Source: CAHJXF01 sp038240015
Lineage (GTDB): Bacteria > Pseudomonadota > Gammaproteobacteria > Burkholderiales > Burkholderiaceae_D
Length of the DNA: 64,000 nt
Direction of reading: 5' to 3'
Assembly: GCA_038240015.1 (NCBI GenBank)
Contig: JBBSEF010000007.1
Span: forward strand, 14,048-78,047
In this document: one piece after another, positions 8,639-17,138 of the stretch
Layout: every line of letters begins with the position of its first letter
How positions within the stretch are numbered: position 1 is the first letter of the stretch
Position numbers and translations under genes: made by a program
Notes under the pieces: generated by a model
Database searches by the model: none
What the model saw: the letters and a program-made list of their open reading frames with translations, nothing else
What the model was told of the DNA's origin: nothing

Positions 8639-10048
8639 TCAGCGCGCCCCGACCCATCCCATCGGATCGAACGGCTTGCCGCGAAAACGGAGTTCAAAGT
8701 ATAGACCGGTCTGGTCGTCGCCACTGCTGTTGCCCGATACCGATACGACATCGCCGGCGTTGACGGTATCGCCCGCGCGTTTCTTCAGCGTTTCGTTGTT
8801 GCCGTAGATCGACAGGTACTGGTCGCCATGATCGACGATCAAGAGGTTGCCGAAGCCGCGCAGATAGTCGGCGAACACCACGCGGCCCGCGGACACGGCA
8901 CGCACTTCGGCGCCTGCGTCGGTCCTGATGAACACACCCTTCCACGACGCGCCGCCTTCTCCACGCGGCGCGCCGAAGCGCGCGACCAGGGAGCCGCGCA
9001 CCGGCAGGCGGAGCCGCCCGCGCTGCCGCGCAAAGTCTCCGGTTGCGCTCGATGCCTCCGGCACGGAGTCGCGTGCGACATCCGGTCCCGCATCGCCGCG
9101 CGAGGACGGAGAGACTGGTTCGGGCGAGCGCGGCGCCGATCCATGCCAGTCATTCTTTCTGCGCGCAGCTGCCGTGCTTTGTTGATCTGCTCGACGCCTG
9201 CTTGCCTCGCGCTGCGCAAGCTCTTGCGCCGCTCGTCTGTCGATCTCTCGCTGCAGTTGCACGACAACGCGCGACAAGCGTTGCTCATCGCTTTGCAGAG
9301 CACTCGCGGATTTGCGTTGCTCCGCGATCTTTTGCGAGAGCGCGGCCAGCGCGCTTCGTTGCGTGCTCTGATCCGCGACCAGGGACTCGCGCGCCGCCTT
9401 CTGCGCCTCGGCTTGCTGCGCGAGCGCCCGGTTCTGTGCGTCGGCGCGCTGTTTTTGTTCTTGCAGTTGCGACACGTGACCGCGCAGCGCGACGATCCGC
9501 TCGACCTCGGCGCGCGCGATATAGCCGAGATAGGCGTCGTCGAGCATCACGCCGTTGGGGTCGCGTCCGGTCCAGTAGAGTTGAAAGGGATTCCGATCGC
9601 GGTTGGCCGCGAGGGCGGTCACGGTGCGTGCGAGCTCCGCTTGTCGCTCGACGCGCTCGCTCTCTTTCAGCAATCGCTGCTGGTCGAGATCCACGATGCG
9701 CACCTGCAGACCGCGACGCTGTGCCGCGAGTTGCTCGAGCCGTTGGTCGACAGTGGCAAGAGCGTGTTCGGCGCGGGCGAGCGCGGCAGCGGTCCCCGCG
9801 CGCGATCTCTCTCCGGCGGCGATTTCTTTCTTCAGCGTCGCGATGCGTTCGACCAGTCGCGCGCGCTCCGCGGTCTGCCGCGAATGCGCCTGTTGCGGAT
9901 CTTCGGCTTTCGCCGAGGCCTTGGCGACGTTCCTGGTTGCCGCGAACGACGATCCCATGAGCAATGCAGAGACCGTGAGCGCAGGTGCGAGCGCGAGCAT
10001 GAGCGCACGTGCCCCCTTGACCGCGCGCCCGCGGTTCCATGCGATCAC
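8639..10048 (-). CDS. envC: Murein hydrolase activator EnvC
   Basis: EnvC is a periplasmic activator of septal amidases (AmiA/AmiB type) controlled by FtsEX. The 469-residue protein has a signal peptide (ALMLALAPALTVSALL), a long coiled coil rich in Arg/Glu/Gln/Ala (about 40-290), a variable linker, and a C-terminal LytM/M23 domain. That domain lacks the usual zinc ligands: the region around FGAPRGEGGASWKGV has no HxxxD, and LYFELR replaces HLHFE. This is typical of the non-enzymatic activators. Its start overlaps the gpmA stop by 4 nt (ATGA). Confidence 0.93.
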   Translation of the reverse strand: MIAWNRGRAVKGARALMLALAPALTVSALLMGSSFAATRNVAKASAKAEDPQQAHSRQTAERARLVERIATLKKEIAAGERSRAGTAAALARAEHALATVDQRLEQLAAQRRGLQVRIVDLDQQRLLKESERVERQAELARTVTALAANRDRNPFQLYWTGRDPNGVMLDDAYLGYIARAEVERIVALRGHVSQLQEQKQRADAQNRALAQQAEAQKAARESLVADQSTQRSALAALSQKIAEQRKSASALQSDEQRLSRVVVQLQREIDRRAAQELAQREASRRRADQQSTAAARRKNDWHGSAPRSPEPVSPSSRGDAGPDVARDSVPEASSATGDFARQRGRLRLPVRGSLVARFGAPRGEGGASWKGVFIRTDAGAEVRAVSAGRVVFADYLRGFGNLLIVDHGDQYLSIYGNNETLKKRAGDTVNAGDVVSVSGNSSGDDQTGLYFELRFRGKPFDPMGWVGAR

Positions 10049-10800
10049 GCCGCGGTCTTCGCCTTGCCTTGCGCCGCGACGGCCGTCATCGCCTTCTCGA
10101 TCGCGGCTGCATCGCCCAGATAGCGGCTGCCGAGGGGCTTGAGATCTCGATCGAGCTCATAGACCAGCGGGCGGCCCGTGGGGACGTTGAGGCCGACGAT
10201 ATCGTCGTCGCCGATGCCGTCCAGATGCTTGATCAATGCGCGCAGCGAATTGCCGTGTGCGGTCACGAGCACGCGACGGCCCGATCGAATCGCAGGGGCG
10301 ATGCTGTCGTTCCACAACGGCAGCACACGCGCAACCGTGTCCTTCAGGCACTCGGTCAATGGAATTTCGCGCCGCGCGAGATGCGCGTAGCGCGGGTCCG
10401 AGAAACTCGTTCGCGGGTCGTCGGGTGAAAGCGGATTGGGCGGCGTGTCGTAACTGCGACGCCAGATCTGTACCTGCTCCTCGCCATACTTCGACGCGGT
10501 CTCGGCCTTGTCGAGTCCTTGCAGCGCGCCGTAGTGCCGCTCGTTCAATCGCCACGACGGTGTGATGGGAATCCACATGCGATCCATTTCGTCGAGAGCG
10601 ATCCAGAGCGTGCGAATGGCGCGCTTGAGCAGCGATGTGAAGGCCAGATCGAAATCGTAGCCGTCGGCCCTGAGAAGGCGGCCTGCTTCGCGCGCTTCTT
10701 CACGTCCCTGCTCGGTCAGGTCCACATCGGTCCAGCCGGTGAAGCGGTTTTCGCGATTCCAGGTCGATTCACCGTGGCGCAGAAGGACGAGTGTGTGCAT
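10045..10800 (-). CDS. gpmA: 2,3-bisphosphoglycerate-dependent phosphoglycerate mutase
   Basis: GpmA interconverts 3- and 2-phosphoglycerate in glycolysis/gluconeogenesis through a phosphohistidine. The 251-residue protein begins MHTLVLLRHGESTWN with the catalytic RHG, followed by FTGWTDVDLTEQG, the NERHYGALQGL segment and the second catalytic histidine in VTAHGNSLRAL. Length is typical. It is first of a minus-strand unit gpmA-envC-ctpA. The divergent rhodanese gene has its promoter in the shared 152-bp spacer. Confidence 0.97.
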   Translation of the reverse strand: MHTLVLLRHGESTWNRENRFTGWTDVDLTEQGREEAREAGRLLRADGYDFDLAFTSLLKRAIRTLWIALDEMDRMWIPITPSWRLNERHYGALQGLDKAETASKYGEEQVQIWRRSYDTPPNPLSPDDPRTSFSDPRYAHLARREIPLTECLKDTVARVLPLWNDSIAPAIRSGRRVLVTAHGNSLRALIKHLDGIGDDDIVGLNVPTGRPLVYELDRDLKPLGSRYLGDAAAIEKAMTAVAAQGKAKTAA

Positions 10801-10833
10801 GAGTATGGATATTTAATCGTGGTCAATCGGCCC

Positions 10834-10862
10834 ATAACACGGGGTCCGCGATATTTTATAAT
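10834..10862 (+). promoter_or_regulatory. Candidate sigma-70 promoter for the rhodanese-grxC-secB unit
   Basis: A consensus -10 TATAAT (10857-10862) follows a weak -35 ATAACA (10834-10839) with 17-bp spacing. It faces the rhodanese gene starting at 10953, leaving a leader of about 85 nt that contains a 10-bp hairpin. Confidence 0.5.
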
Positions 10863-10904
10863 GCGCGACCGAACCGTCCGGCTATCTCCCGCTCGCGGTC
10901 GTCG

Positions 10905-10930
10905 CTCGAGCTTCAATTTCGAAGCTCGAG
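10905..10930 (+). repeat. Perfect 10-bp inverted repeat in the rhodanese leader
   Basis: CTCGAGCTTC (10905-10914) and GAAGCTCGAG (10921-10930) form a perfect stem around AATTTC, ending 22 nt before the GTG start. No T-tract follows. It could be an operator or a 5'-UTR hairpin. The role is unknown. Confidence 0.5.
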
Positions 10931-10952
10931 AAGATCATTCTGTGACCGCCTT

Positions 10953-11636
10953 GTGAAATTCATCTTCGACAACCTTTATCTCATCGTCATCGCGCTGGCC
11001 AGCGGCGGCATGCTGCTGTGGCCGCTGGTCAAGCGCGGCGGCGGCAGTGCATCGGTGAGCCCACTGCAAGCCACGCAGCTCATCAATCATCGCAATGCAA
11101 TCGTGATCGACGTTCGTGACGAGCAGGTATTCGCCGCCGGGTCGGTCACCGGTGCGCGCAACATTCCTTTGGCCAGGCTCGAGGAGCGCATCGCCGAACT
11201 GACGCGTTTCAAGGCGCGACCCGCGATCGTGGTTTGCGAAAGCGGGCAGCAATCGGCCCGCGCTTTGACGACGCTCAAAGCACAGGGTTTCGAAGAGACA
11301 CATTCGCTCGCAGGTGGCTTGTCTGCGTGGAAGCAGGCTGGCTTGCCGCTCGTGCAGGCTCTTCGCGACAGCGGTCGATCAGCGCAAAGGGAAATCGGAA
11401 AAAATAATGCAAAGAGCGGGGCAAGGAGCGGCGCAAAGAGCGACGCGCGCGCTTACGACAAGGCCCGGGCCGCAGCGAAAGCGGCGACCCGTGCTGCCGC
11501 TCCCGATGCGGCGACACTGAACGGACGTGCAGTGCTCGAAGAGGCGGACGCGAGAGTCGGCGCCATGAGACTCGATCCGGTGGCCGACGCCGCGAACGAG
11601 TCATCCGCGCCAGATCGCGCCAAAGAAGTGTCATGA
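10953..11636 (+). CDS. Membrane-anchored rhodanese-like sulfurtransferase
   Basis: This is a YibN-like protein. An N-terminal membrane anchor (FDNLYLIVIALASGGMLLWPL) precedes a rhodanese domain (about 40-130) with the loop VVCESGQQSARA carrying the predicted active-site Cys near residue 94. The GTG start was chosen because it immediately precedes the anchor. The protein is 227 residues, longer than the usual 140 or so. The extra C-terminal part is low-complexity and Lys/Ala/Ser-rich (SGARSGAKSDAR). It overlaps grxC by 4 nt and lies upstream of secB, as in many proteobacteria. Substrate is unknown. Confidence 0.88.
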   Translation: MKFIFDNLYLIVIALASGGMLLWPLVKRGGGSASVSPLQATQLINHRNAIVIDVRDEQVFAAGSVTGARNIPLARLEERIAELTRFKARPAIVVCESGQQSARALTTLKAQGFEETHSLAGGLSAWKQAGLPLVQALRDSGRSAQREIGKNNAKSGARSGAKSDARAYDKARAAAKAATRAAAPDAATLNGRAVLEEADARVGAMRLDPVADAANESSAPDRAKEVS

Positions 11637-11914
11637 CGGCGGACACGAATGCGCGTGTCCGCATGTACAGCACGGCAGTCTGTCCGTTCTGCGTGATGGC
11701 CGAACGATTGCTGCGCTCGAAGGGCGTGGCCGAAATCGAGAAGGTCCGCATCGACCTCGACCCGGCTGCGCGCCAAGACATGATGCAGCGGACCGGGCGC
11801 CGTACCGTTCCGCAGATCTACATCGGCGAGCGCCACGTCGGCGGTTACGACGAACTGGCCGCACTCGATCGCGCAGGCCAGTTGCTCCCGCTGCTTTCTC
11901 CCGCATCATCCTAG
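11633..11914 (+). CDS. grxC: Glutaredoxin 3
   Basis: This 93-residue dithiol glutaredoxin uses the active site CPFC (residues 17-20) to reduce disulfides and mixed glutathione disulfides in the cytoplasm. The TVPQIYIGERHVGGYDEL segment supplies the cis-Pro and the glutathione-binding region. It is translationally coupled to the upstream rhodanese (ATGA) and located before secB, the classical grxC-secB order. Confidence 0.96.
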   Translation: MTADTNARVRMYSTAVCPFCVMAERLLRSKGVAEIEKVRIDLDPAARQDMMQRTGRRTVPQIYIGERHVGGYDELAALDRAGQLLPLLSPASS

Positions 11915-12018
11915 GGCCGTATCGTTCTCACGCAGTTTTCTGATCGGCGCCCGACTTTCCCGCAAGCTCGCTTGCACCTCGCAAGAATAGAAACTCACAC
12001 CGAATCTTGAACATCATC

Positions 12019-12507
12019 ATGGCCGACGAAACCACACCAGCACAACCGATCTTCAACGTGCAGCGCATCTACCTGAAGGACGCCTCGCTCGAAATTCCCA
12101 ATGCACCGCGCATCTTCCTCGAGACCGATCCACCCAATGTCGAAGTGCAACTCGACGTGACGAACGCGCCGGTGGTCGATGCGATACACGAAGTCACCGT
12201 GACCGTAACGGTGACGACGCGCGTGAAGGATCAGGTCGCGTTCCTGATCGAGGCGAAGCAAGGCGGCATCTTCGAGATTCGCGACGTGCCCGCCGATCAG
12301 ATGGAGCCGCTGCTCGGCATCGTCTGCCCGAACATCATCTATCCTTATCTGCGCGCCAACCTCGCCGACCTGATCACGCGCACCGGCTTTCCGCCGATTC
12401 ATCTAGCCGAGATCAACTTCGAGGCGTACTTCGCGCAGCGCAAGCAAGCGTCGGCCAAGAACGATCAGCAGAGCCTCGTGAACACCTCGGGCGTGCCGCT
12501 CCAGTGA
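12019..12507 (+). CDS. secB: Protein-export chaperone SecB
   Basis: SecB keeps preproteins unfolded and delivers them to SecA. The 162-residue protein contains the family segments FNVQRIYLKDASLE, the alternating beta stretch VTVTVTTRVKDQVAF, EAKQGGIFEI and the C-terminal PYLRANLADLITRTGFPPIHLAEINFEAYF. The ATG at 12019 (MADETTPAQP) was preferred over an in-frame TTG twelve bases earlier. It forms a rhodanese-grxC-secB cluster. Confidence 0.97.
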   Translation: MADETTPAQPIFNVQRIYLKDASLEIPNAPRIFLETDPPNVEVQLDVTNAPVVDAIHEVTVTVTVTTRVKDQVAFLIEAKQGGIFEIRDVPADQMEPLLGIVCPNIIYPYLRANLADLITRTGFPPIHLAEINFEAYFAQRKQASAKNDQQSLVNTSGVPLQ

Positions 12508-12586
12508 CGCGCATGTTGAACCGCTTGAATTCATCGTTCCCTTTTTCATCGTTCCCCACTCATCGTGACCTGCCGACCGTGACCTC

Positions 12587-13060
12587 ATGACTGCGCGACA
12601 AACCCGACACTATCGAACGGCGCGTGCCGCGTTGTCGTTCGCGTGGGCTGCCGCAGCGACATCGGCCTGGTGCGCTCCGTATCAGGCGATCGGCAACGAC
12701 CCGGCGATTTTCTACGACGCGCCGACGCTGCGCGGCTCGAGGACGTTCGTCGCACCGCGCGGCATGCCGGTCGAAGTCATCGTCACACAGGGCGAGTGGG
12801 TTCGCGTGCGCGACTCGGCGGGCGGACTTGCGTGGGTCGAAAAGAAAGCGCTGGTCGACAAGCGCACCGTCGTCGTCGTCGCCAAGACGGGAGCTGCCGA
12901 CGTCCGCGCGAGCGCCGACGACAGTGCGCCGGTCGTGTTCCGCGCGCAGGCGGGCGTGCTGCTCGATCTCGTCTCCGCGCCCGCGTCAGGCTGGGTTTCG
13001 GTGCGCCATCGCGACGGACAGGGCGGTTTCGTCAAAGTGGGCGACGTGTGGGGCGAATAG
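12587..13060 (+). CDS. Exported SH3-domain protein
   Basis: This 157-residue protein has an N-terminal signal region (ALSFAWAAAATSAWCAP) followed by two bacterial SH3-like units, about 35-90 (PRGMPVEVIVTQGEWVRVRDSAGGLAWVEKKAL) and 95-155 (the ADVRASADDSAPVVFRAQAG part). Such periplasmic SH3_4-type proteins are commonly found beside gpsA in Burkholderiales. They probably bind envelope components. The molecular role is unknown. It precedes gpsA by 72 nt on the same strand. Confidence 0.8.
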   Translation: MTARQTRHYRTARAALSFAWAAAATSAWCAPYQAIGNDPAIFYDAPTLRGSRTFVAPRGMPVEVIVTQGEWVRVRDSAGGLAWVEKKALVDKRTVVVVAKTGAADVRASADDSAPVVFRAQAGVLLDLVSAPASGWVSVRHRDGQGGFVKVGDVWGE

Positions 13061-13132
13061 CCCCAAGCGGGTCCTTGCGGGATGCATGCATGCGGCCGCG
13101 TGTCGCGCTGAGCGCGCTCGGCGAGGACTGAC

Positions 13133-14113
13133 GTGCGCATCTCGATTCTCGGGGCGGGCGCCTGGGGTACCGCGCTCGCGCTGATCGCGGCCAAGCGCCA
13201 CGAGGTGACGCTTCATGCGCGCGATGCCGCGCTTGCCGCGTCGTTGATGCAGTCGCACGAGAACGCGCGTTATTTGCCGGGCTTTGCACTGCCTTCGACG
13301 ATCGTGGTCACGAGCGATCTCGAAGCCGCTGCGCGCGACGCCGAACTGATCATCATCGCGACGCCGGTCGCGGGCTTGCGCAGCACCGGCCGGGCGTTGG
13401 CGGCCATGAGTCCGCGCCAGATCGTCTACGTCTGCAAGGGCCTCGAAGAAAAGACCGACCTCTTGCCGCATCAAGTGATCGCCGAAGTCCTGCCCGGCGT
13501 CCCTGCGGCGGTGCTGTCGGGTCCGAGCTTTGCGACCGAAGTGGCCGCGGGACTGCCGGTCGCGTTGACCGCGGCGTCGGCCGACGAGGTTCTCGCAGAG
13601 CGCATCGTGCACACGCTGCACGGCGGCGCGGTGCGTGTCTATCGATCATCCGACGTCATCGGCGTCGAAGTCGGCGGCGCGGTCAAGAACGTGATGGCGA
13701 TCGCCGCCGGAATTTGCGACGGGCTCGAACTCGGCGCCAACGCGCGCGCGGCGCTGATCACGCGTGGTCTATCGGAAATGATGCGCTTCGGCACCGCGCA
13801 GGGCGGTTTGCCCGACACCTTGATGGGGCTCACCGGCATGGGCGACCTGATCCTCACCTGCACGGGCGGCCTGTCGCGCAATCGTCGCGTGGGTCTCGCA
13901 CTCGGCCACGGCAAGACGCTGGCTGCGGCGCTTGCTTCGCTCGGACATGTGGCCGAAGGAGTGCCCTGCGCGCGTGTCGTCAAGTCGAGCGCCGAGCGGC
14001 TTGGCGTCGACATGCCGATCACGGTGTCGGTGTCGGCGATCCTGTTCGATGGCCTCGCACCGCGTGAGGCGCTTGCGCATCTGCTCGCGCGCGCGCCTCG
14101 GCCCGAGCACTGA
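13133..14113 (+). CDS. gpsA: Glycerol-3-phosphate dehydrogenase [NAD(P)+]
   Basis: GpsA reduces dihydroxyacetone phosphate to sn-glycerol-3-phosphate for phospholipid synthesis. It starts with a GTG codon, and MRISILGAGAWGTALAL contains the Rossmann GxGxxG. Other conserved parts are VCKGLEEKT, VLSGPSFATEVAAGLPVALT, the catalytic-lysine segment GAVKNVMAIAAGICDGLELGANARAALITRGLSEM, and GLTGMGDLILTCTGGLSRNRRVG. The 326-residue length is normal. Confidence 0.97.
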   Translation: MRISILGAGAWGTALALIAAKRHEVTLHARDAALAASLMQSHENARYLPGFALPSTIVVTSDLEAAARDAELIIIATPVAGLRSTGRALAAMSPRQIVYVCKGLEEKTDLLPHQVIAEVLPGVPAAVLSGPSFATEVAAGLPVALTAASADEVLAERIVHTLHGGAVRVYRSSDVIGVEVGGAVKNVMAIAAGICDGLELGANARAALITRGLSEMMRFGTAQGGLPDTLMGLTGMGDLILTCTGGLSRNRRVGLALGHGKTLAAALASLGHVAEGVPCARVVKSSAERLGVDMPITVSVSAILFDGLAPREALAHLLARAPRPEH

Positions 14114-14140
14114 GCGGTAGCTGGCGCAGCAAATGCTTCT

Positions 14141-14611
14141 TCAGCGCCCGCCGATAAATCCGATCTGCCTCCACGCCTCGAAGACCACGACCGCGACCGC
14201 GTTCGAGAGATTGAGGCTGCGCTGATCCGGCCGCATCGGCAGCCGCAGGCGGTGGTCGGCGTCGAAGCTCTCGCGAATGTCGTTCGAGAGCCCGCGCGTT
14301 TCGCACCCGAATACGAACCAGTCGCCGGCAACGAAGGAAACGTCGTGCGGCACGACGCCGCCGTGGGTCGTCAGCGCGAACATGCGCTTGCGGTCGGGAC
14401 GTTGGCTGTCGAGAAACGCCGGCCAGTCGCGATGCACGACCAGCGACGCGTACTCGTGATAGTCGAGGCCTGCACGCCGCATGCGCGCATCGTCGAGCGG
14501 AAAGCCGAGCGGCTCGATCAGATGCAGCGCCGCGCCGGTGTTCGCGCAAAGGCGAATCACGTTGCCGGTGTTGGGCGGGATCTCGGGTTCGACGAGGACG
14601 ACGTTGAACAT
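14141..14611 (-). CDS. trmL: tRNA (cytidine/uridine-2'-O-)-methyltransferase TrmL
   Basis: TrmL methylates the wobble nucleotide 34 of leucine tRNAs. The 156-residue SPOUT protein starts MFNVVLVEPEIPPNTGNVIRLCANTG and ends in the knot motifs FGCETRGLS, LRLPMRPDQRSLNLSNAVAVVVFEAWRQ. The start at 14611 was chosen over an in-frame start 24 codons upstream because it matches the family N-terminus. It lies 31 nt downstream of comF on the same strand and converges with gpsA. Confidence 0.95.
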   Translation of the reverse strand: MFNVVLVEPEIPPNTGNVIRLCANTGAALHLIEPLGFPLDDARMRRAGLDYHEYASLVVHRDWPAFLDSQRPDRKRMFALTTHGGVVPHDVSFVAGDWFVFGCETRGLSNDIRESFDADHRLRLPMRPDQRSLNLSNAVAVVVFEAWRQIGFIGGR

Positions 14612-14642
14612 GGGCTGCAAGAGCGATCGAGCTGGAGTGAGC

Positions 14643-15392
14643 TCAAGGCGTACGCGCGACGACCAGATTGACGACGCGCGCAACGCCTGCCCGCTTCAGG
14701 GTCGCGGCCATCTCGTCGAGCGTCGAACCGGTGGTCATCACATCGTCCACCACGCCCACCGTCAAGCCCTCGAGCAGGGATCGTCGCGAGTCGATCACCG
14801 CAAACGCGCCGCGAATGTTTTTTCGTCTGGCATCGAACGGCAACGCGGTTTGCGGTGGAGTGTCGCGGGTCCGCAGCACGCTGGTCGTGTCGAGTCGCTT
14901 CTCGATGCGCCTGGCAAGCGGACGCGCGATCTCGGTCGATTGATTGAAGCCGCGTGTCGCCATGCGGTCGCGCGACAGCGGAACGGGGATCAGCACGTCG
15001 ATGTCCATGGGATGCGCGGCCATGCGTTCGTGGAGCAAGCTTGCCAAGAGCGGTGCGTAAGCGAGGCGCGCCCCATATTTGAGACCGCGAACGAGAACAT
15101 CGAACGGTGCTTCGTAGGCTGCGGCGGCAACGCTGGCGTCGAAGGCCGGCGCGCGTTTCACGCAGCGTCCGCACAGACGCGGCGCGTCGCTTGCGGCCAG
15201 AGTGATCGCGCAGCGGGGACACGCGACGGCGACATGACACAGGGTCTCGCCACGACAGGGTTCACACAGGTCTTGCCCCGGCGCATCGCACAGCACGCAC
15301 GCGCGCGGAAAGATCGAGTCGAGGGCCGATGCCCTCCAACGTGCGAATCCCCGGAGCACGCGGGCGTCGATGCGAGGCGATGCGGAGATCAT
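14643..15392 (-). CDS. comF: ComF-family phosphoribosyltransferase-like protein
   Basis: This protein of about 249 residues has an N-terminal zinc-ribbon-like region with CxxC pairs (CVLC, CEPC, CPRC, CGRC), followed by the central LKYGARLAYAPLLASLL segment and the PRPP-binding loop VVDDVMTTGSTLDEMAATLKRAGV. ComF proteins take part in DNA uptake and recombination during competence. The exact biochemical role is unsettled. The open frame continues far upstream, but only this part is ComF and the ATG at 15392 fits. It diverges from bioC. Confidence 0.9.
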   Translation of the reverse strand: MISASPRIDARVLRGFARWRASALDSIFPRACVLCDAPGQDLCEPCRGETLCHVAVACPRCAITLAASDAPRLCGRCVKRAPAFDASVAAAAYEAPFDVLVRGLKYGARLAYAPLLASLLHERMAAHPMDIDVLIPVPLSRDRMATRGFNQSTEIARPLARRIEKRLDTTSVLRTRDTPPQTALPFDARRKNIRGAFAVIDSRRSLLEGLTVGVVDDVMTTGSTLDEMAATLKRAGVARVVNLVVARTP

Positions 15393-15551
15393 GCCGAGTG
15401 CGATGGGGTCTGGGTGTGGATGACGCGGACGCTGCCCAATGACGCGGTCGAGTGTAGCAAGCGCGGCGCCCGTCCTCATCGTTCGATCGGGCGAGCATTC
15501 GCTTGCGTTACCTATACTCTGCCGTGCCCTTCCCCGACGTGACGCCAGTCC

Positions 15552-16442
15552 ATGCCCGACCGATCCGAGCGTCTGCCTATCGATGAAGCGCAGGTGCGTC
15601 GCCTGTTCGCGCGCTCGCGCGTCCTCGATGCCGACGATTTTCTGCAGCGCGAAGTCGCCCGGCGCATGGTCGAGCGCCTCGCGACCATACGCATCGAAGC
15701 GACGCGCGTGCTCGACATCGGATGCGGAACCGGCAGCGATCTCGCGATGCTGCGCGAGCGCTTCGCGAAGGCAACGACCTGTGCGATCGACGCGTCCTGG
15801 CCGAGACTCGTGCGCGCCCGCGATCGCGCCGAGGCCGGCGGTCTCGCGCGACTGTTTCGTCGTCGTGGCAGCGAACCCCCGCTCGTACAAACCGATTTCG
15901 CGTCCCTGCCTTTCGCCGCGCAAAGCTTCGACTGCCTGTGGTCCAACCTCGCGCTGCACTGGAGCGCCGAGCCACACCGCGTGTTGCTCGAGTGGAGCCG
16001 CGTGGCGAAGGTCGGCGGTCTGGTCGCGTTCTCGGCCTTCGGGCCGGACACGCTGCGCGAAGTGGTCGCCGCGGGCGTCGAGGTCGACGGCAAGCGGCAC
16101 GTCATGCCGTTCACCGACATGCACGATTACGGCGACATGCTGGTCGCCGCGGGCTTCACGACACCCGTGGTCGACATGGAGCGCGTGACGCTGACCTATT
16201 CGGATGCGACCAGTCTGTGGCGCGACGTGCGCGCGCTCGGCGGCAATGCGGCCCTCGGTCGAGCGCGCGGGCTGCGTGGACGAAGCTTCAAGGCTCGGCT
16301 CGACCAGGCGCTTGCCCGCGGCCGCGATCGCGACGGTCGCTATGCGCTGAGTTTCGAACTCGTCTTTGCACACGCATGGAAGGGGGCGCCGCAAATCACC
16401 CGAAGCGGCGAAACGATCGTGCGATTCGAGCGACGACCGTGA
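15552..16442 (+). CDS. bioC: Malonyl-ACP O-methyltransferase BioC-like
   Basis: This SAM-dependent class I methyltransferase (296 residues) has motif I VLDIGCGTGSDLAML near residue 55, a post-motif acidic residue in CAIDASWPRLVRARD, and DCLWSNLALHWS as the motif IV region. The arrangement and the following FSAFGPDTLREV segment match BioC, which methylates malonyl-ACP to start biotin pimelate synthesis. No other bio genes are adjacent, so function rests on similarity. Start MPDRSERLPIDEAQVRRLFARS is typical. Confidence 0.85.
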   Translation: MPDRSERLPIDEAQVRRLFARSRVLDADDFLQREVARRMVERLATIRIEATRVLDIGCGTGSDLAMLRERFAKATTCAIDASWPRLVRARDRAEAGGLARLFRRRGSEPPLVQTDFASLPFAAQSFDCLWSNLALHWSAEPHRVLLEWSRVAKVGGLVAFSAFGPDTLREVVAAGVEVDGKRHVMPFTDMHDYGDMLVAAGFTTPVVDMERVTLTYSDATSLWRDVRALGGNAALGRARGLRGRSFKARLDQALARGRDRDGRYALSFELVFAHAWKGAPQITRSGETIVRFERRP

Positions 16443-16483
16443 TCGAACGCGCGACCGCATCTGGCGAACCCGGGCCGCCTTGC

Positions 16484-16512
16484 TTGCTGGGGACCCGCCG
16501 AATCTCTATAAT
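16484..16512 (+). promoter_or_regulatory. Candidate promoter of the cytochrome oxidase cluster
   Basis: A consensus -10 TATAAT (16507-16512) is preceded at 17 bp by TTGCTG (16484-16489). It lies just after bioC and about 80 nt before the DUF2244 gene, the first gene of the oxidase cluster. Confidence 0.5.
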
Positions 16513-16590
16513 CGGCCCGCGCAAAAATGCGGCGGTGTGCTTGTGAAGGTCGGGACGTCTGGCAGGAGTTCGGAGCAGTCATTCGGGACA

Positions 16591-17097
16591 ATGGTTCGGG
16601 TCAACGAGGCGGACACGGCATCCGGTAAGCAGCGCGTCTGGATGCTCAGCCGCAATTGCGCCCTGACGCCGCGTCAAGTCGGTGCTTTCTATCTGTCGCT
16701 GGTTGTGATTTCCGTCGTGATCGCGACGGTCTTCCTCATCCACGGCGCGTGGATGGTGCTTCCCTTTTCGTTGATCGAGATGCTCGCCGTGGGCGCTGCG
16801 CTTCTGGTTTACGCGCGTCACGCGGTCGATTGCGAGCGCGTCTCGCTCGGGTCGGATGCGCTGACGATCGAAGCGATCGATGGCAATGCGCGCAGCTTGA
16901 TTCGCGTCGATCCGCAGGCCGCGCGCGTGGTGGTCGAGTCGAGGGCGCGCGGCGCGCAGGATGTGGTATTTGTGGTGGTTCGCAGTGAGCGCATCGCCGT
17001 CGGGCGTTTTGTTGGTGAGCGTGAACGCAGGCGCTTCGCGCGCGAGTTGCGGCTTGCGCTGCGTTCCCGGGATGCAGCGCTTTCATCGGCACGGTGA
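16591..17097 (+). CDS. DUF2244 family membrane protein
   Basis: This 168-residue protein has a short cytoplasmic N-terminus (SRNCALTPRQVGAFYL), two closely spaced membrane helices (about 35-75, VVISVVIATVFLIHGAWMVLPFSLIEMLAVGAALLVYARHA), then a soluble C-terminal domain with an RxRRRFARELRLAL tail. This matches DUF2244 proteins, which usually lie directly upstream of the oxidase subunit II gene. An in-frame GTG at 16542 would add 16 residues. A role in oxidase assembly is plausible from context only. Confidence 0.82.
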   Translation: MVRVNEADTASGKQRVWMLSRNCALTPRQVGAFYLSLVVISVVIATVFLIHGAWMVLPFSLIEMLAVGAALLVYARHAVDCERVSLGSDALTIEAIDGNARSLIRVDPQAARVVVESRARGAQDVVFVVVRSERIAVGRFVGERERRRFARELRLALRSRDAALSSAR

Positions 17098-17138
17098 AGC
17101 GAGGGCATTCATCGGCGGTTGATCGGAGAATCGAGCAC

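Noticed and set aside
6255..10123. Long plus-strand frames opposite moeB, ctpA and envC
   Set aside because: They are mirror frames of GC-rich genes, rich in Arg/His/Asp, with no Shine-Dalgarno or family motifs.
15393..16460. Open frame extending comF far upstream on the minus strand
   Set aside because: It is antisense to bioC and has no family resemblance. ComF begins at the ATG at 15392.
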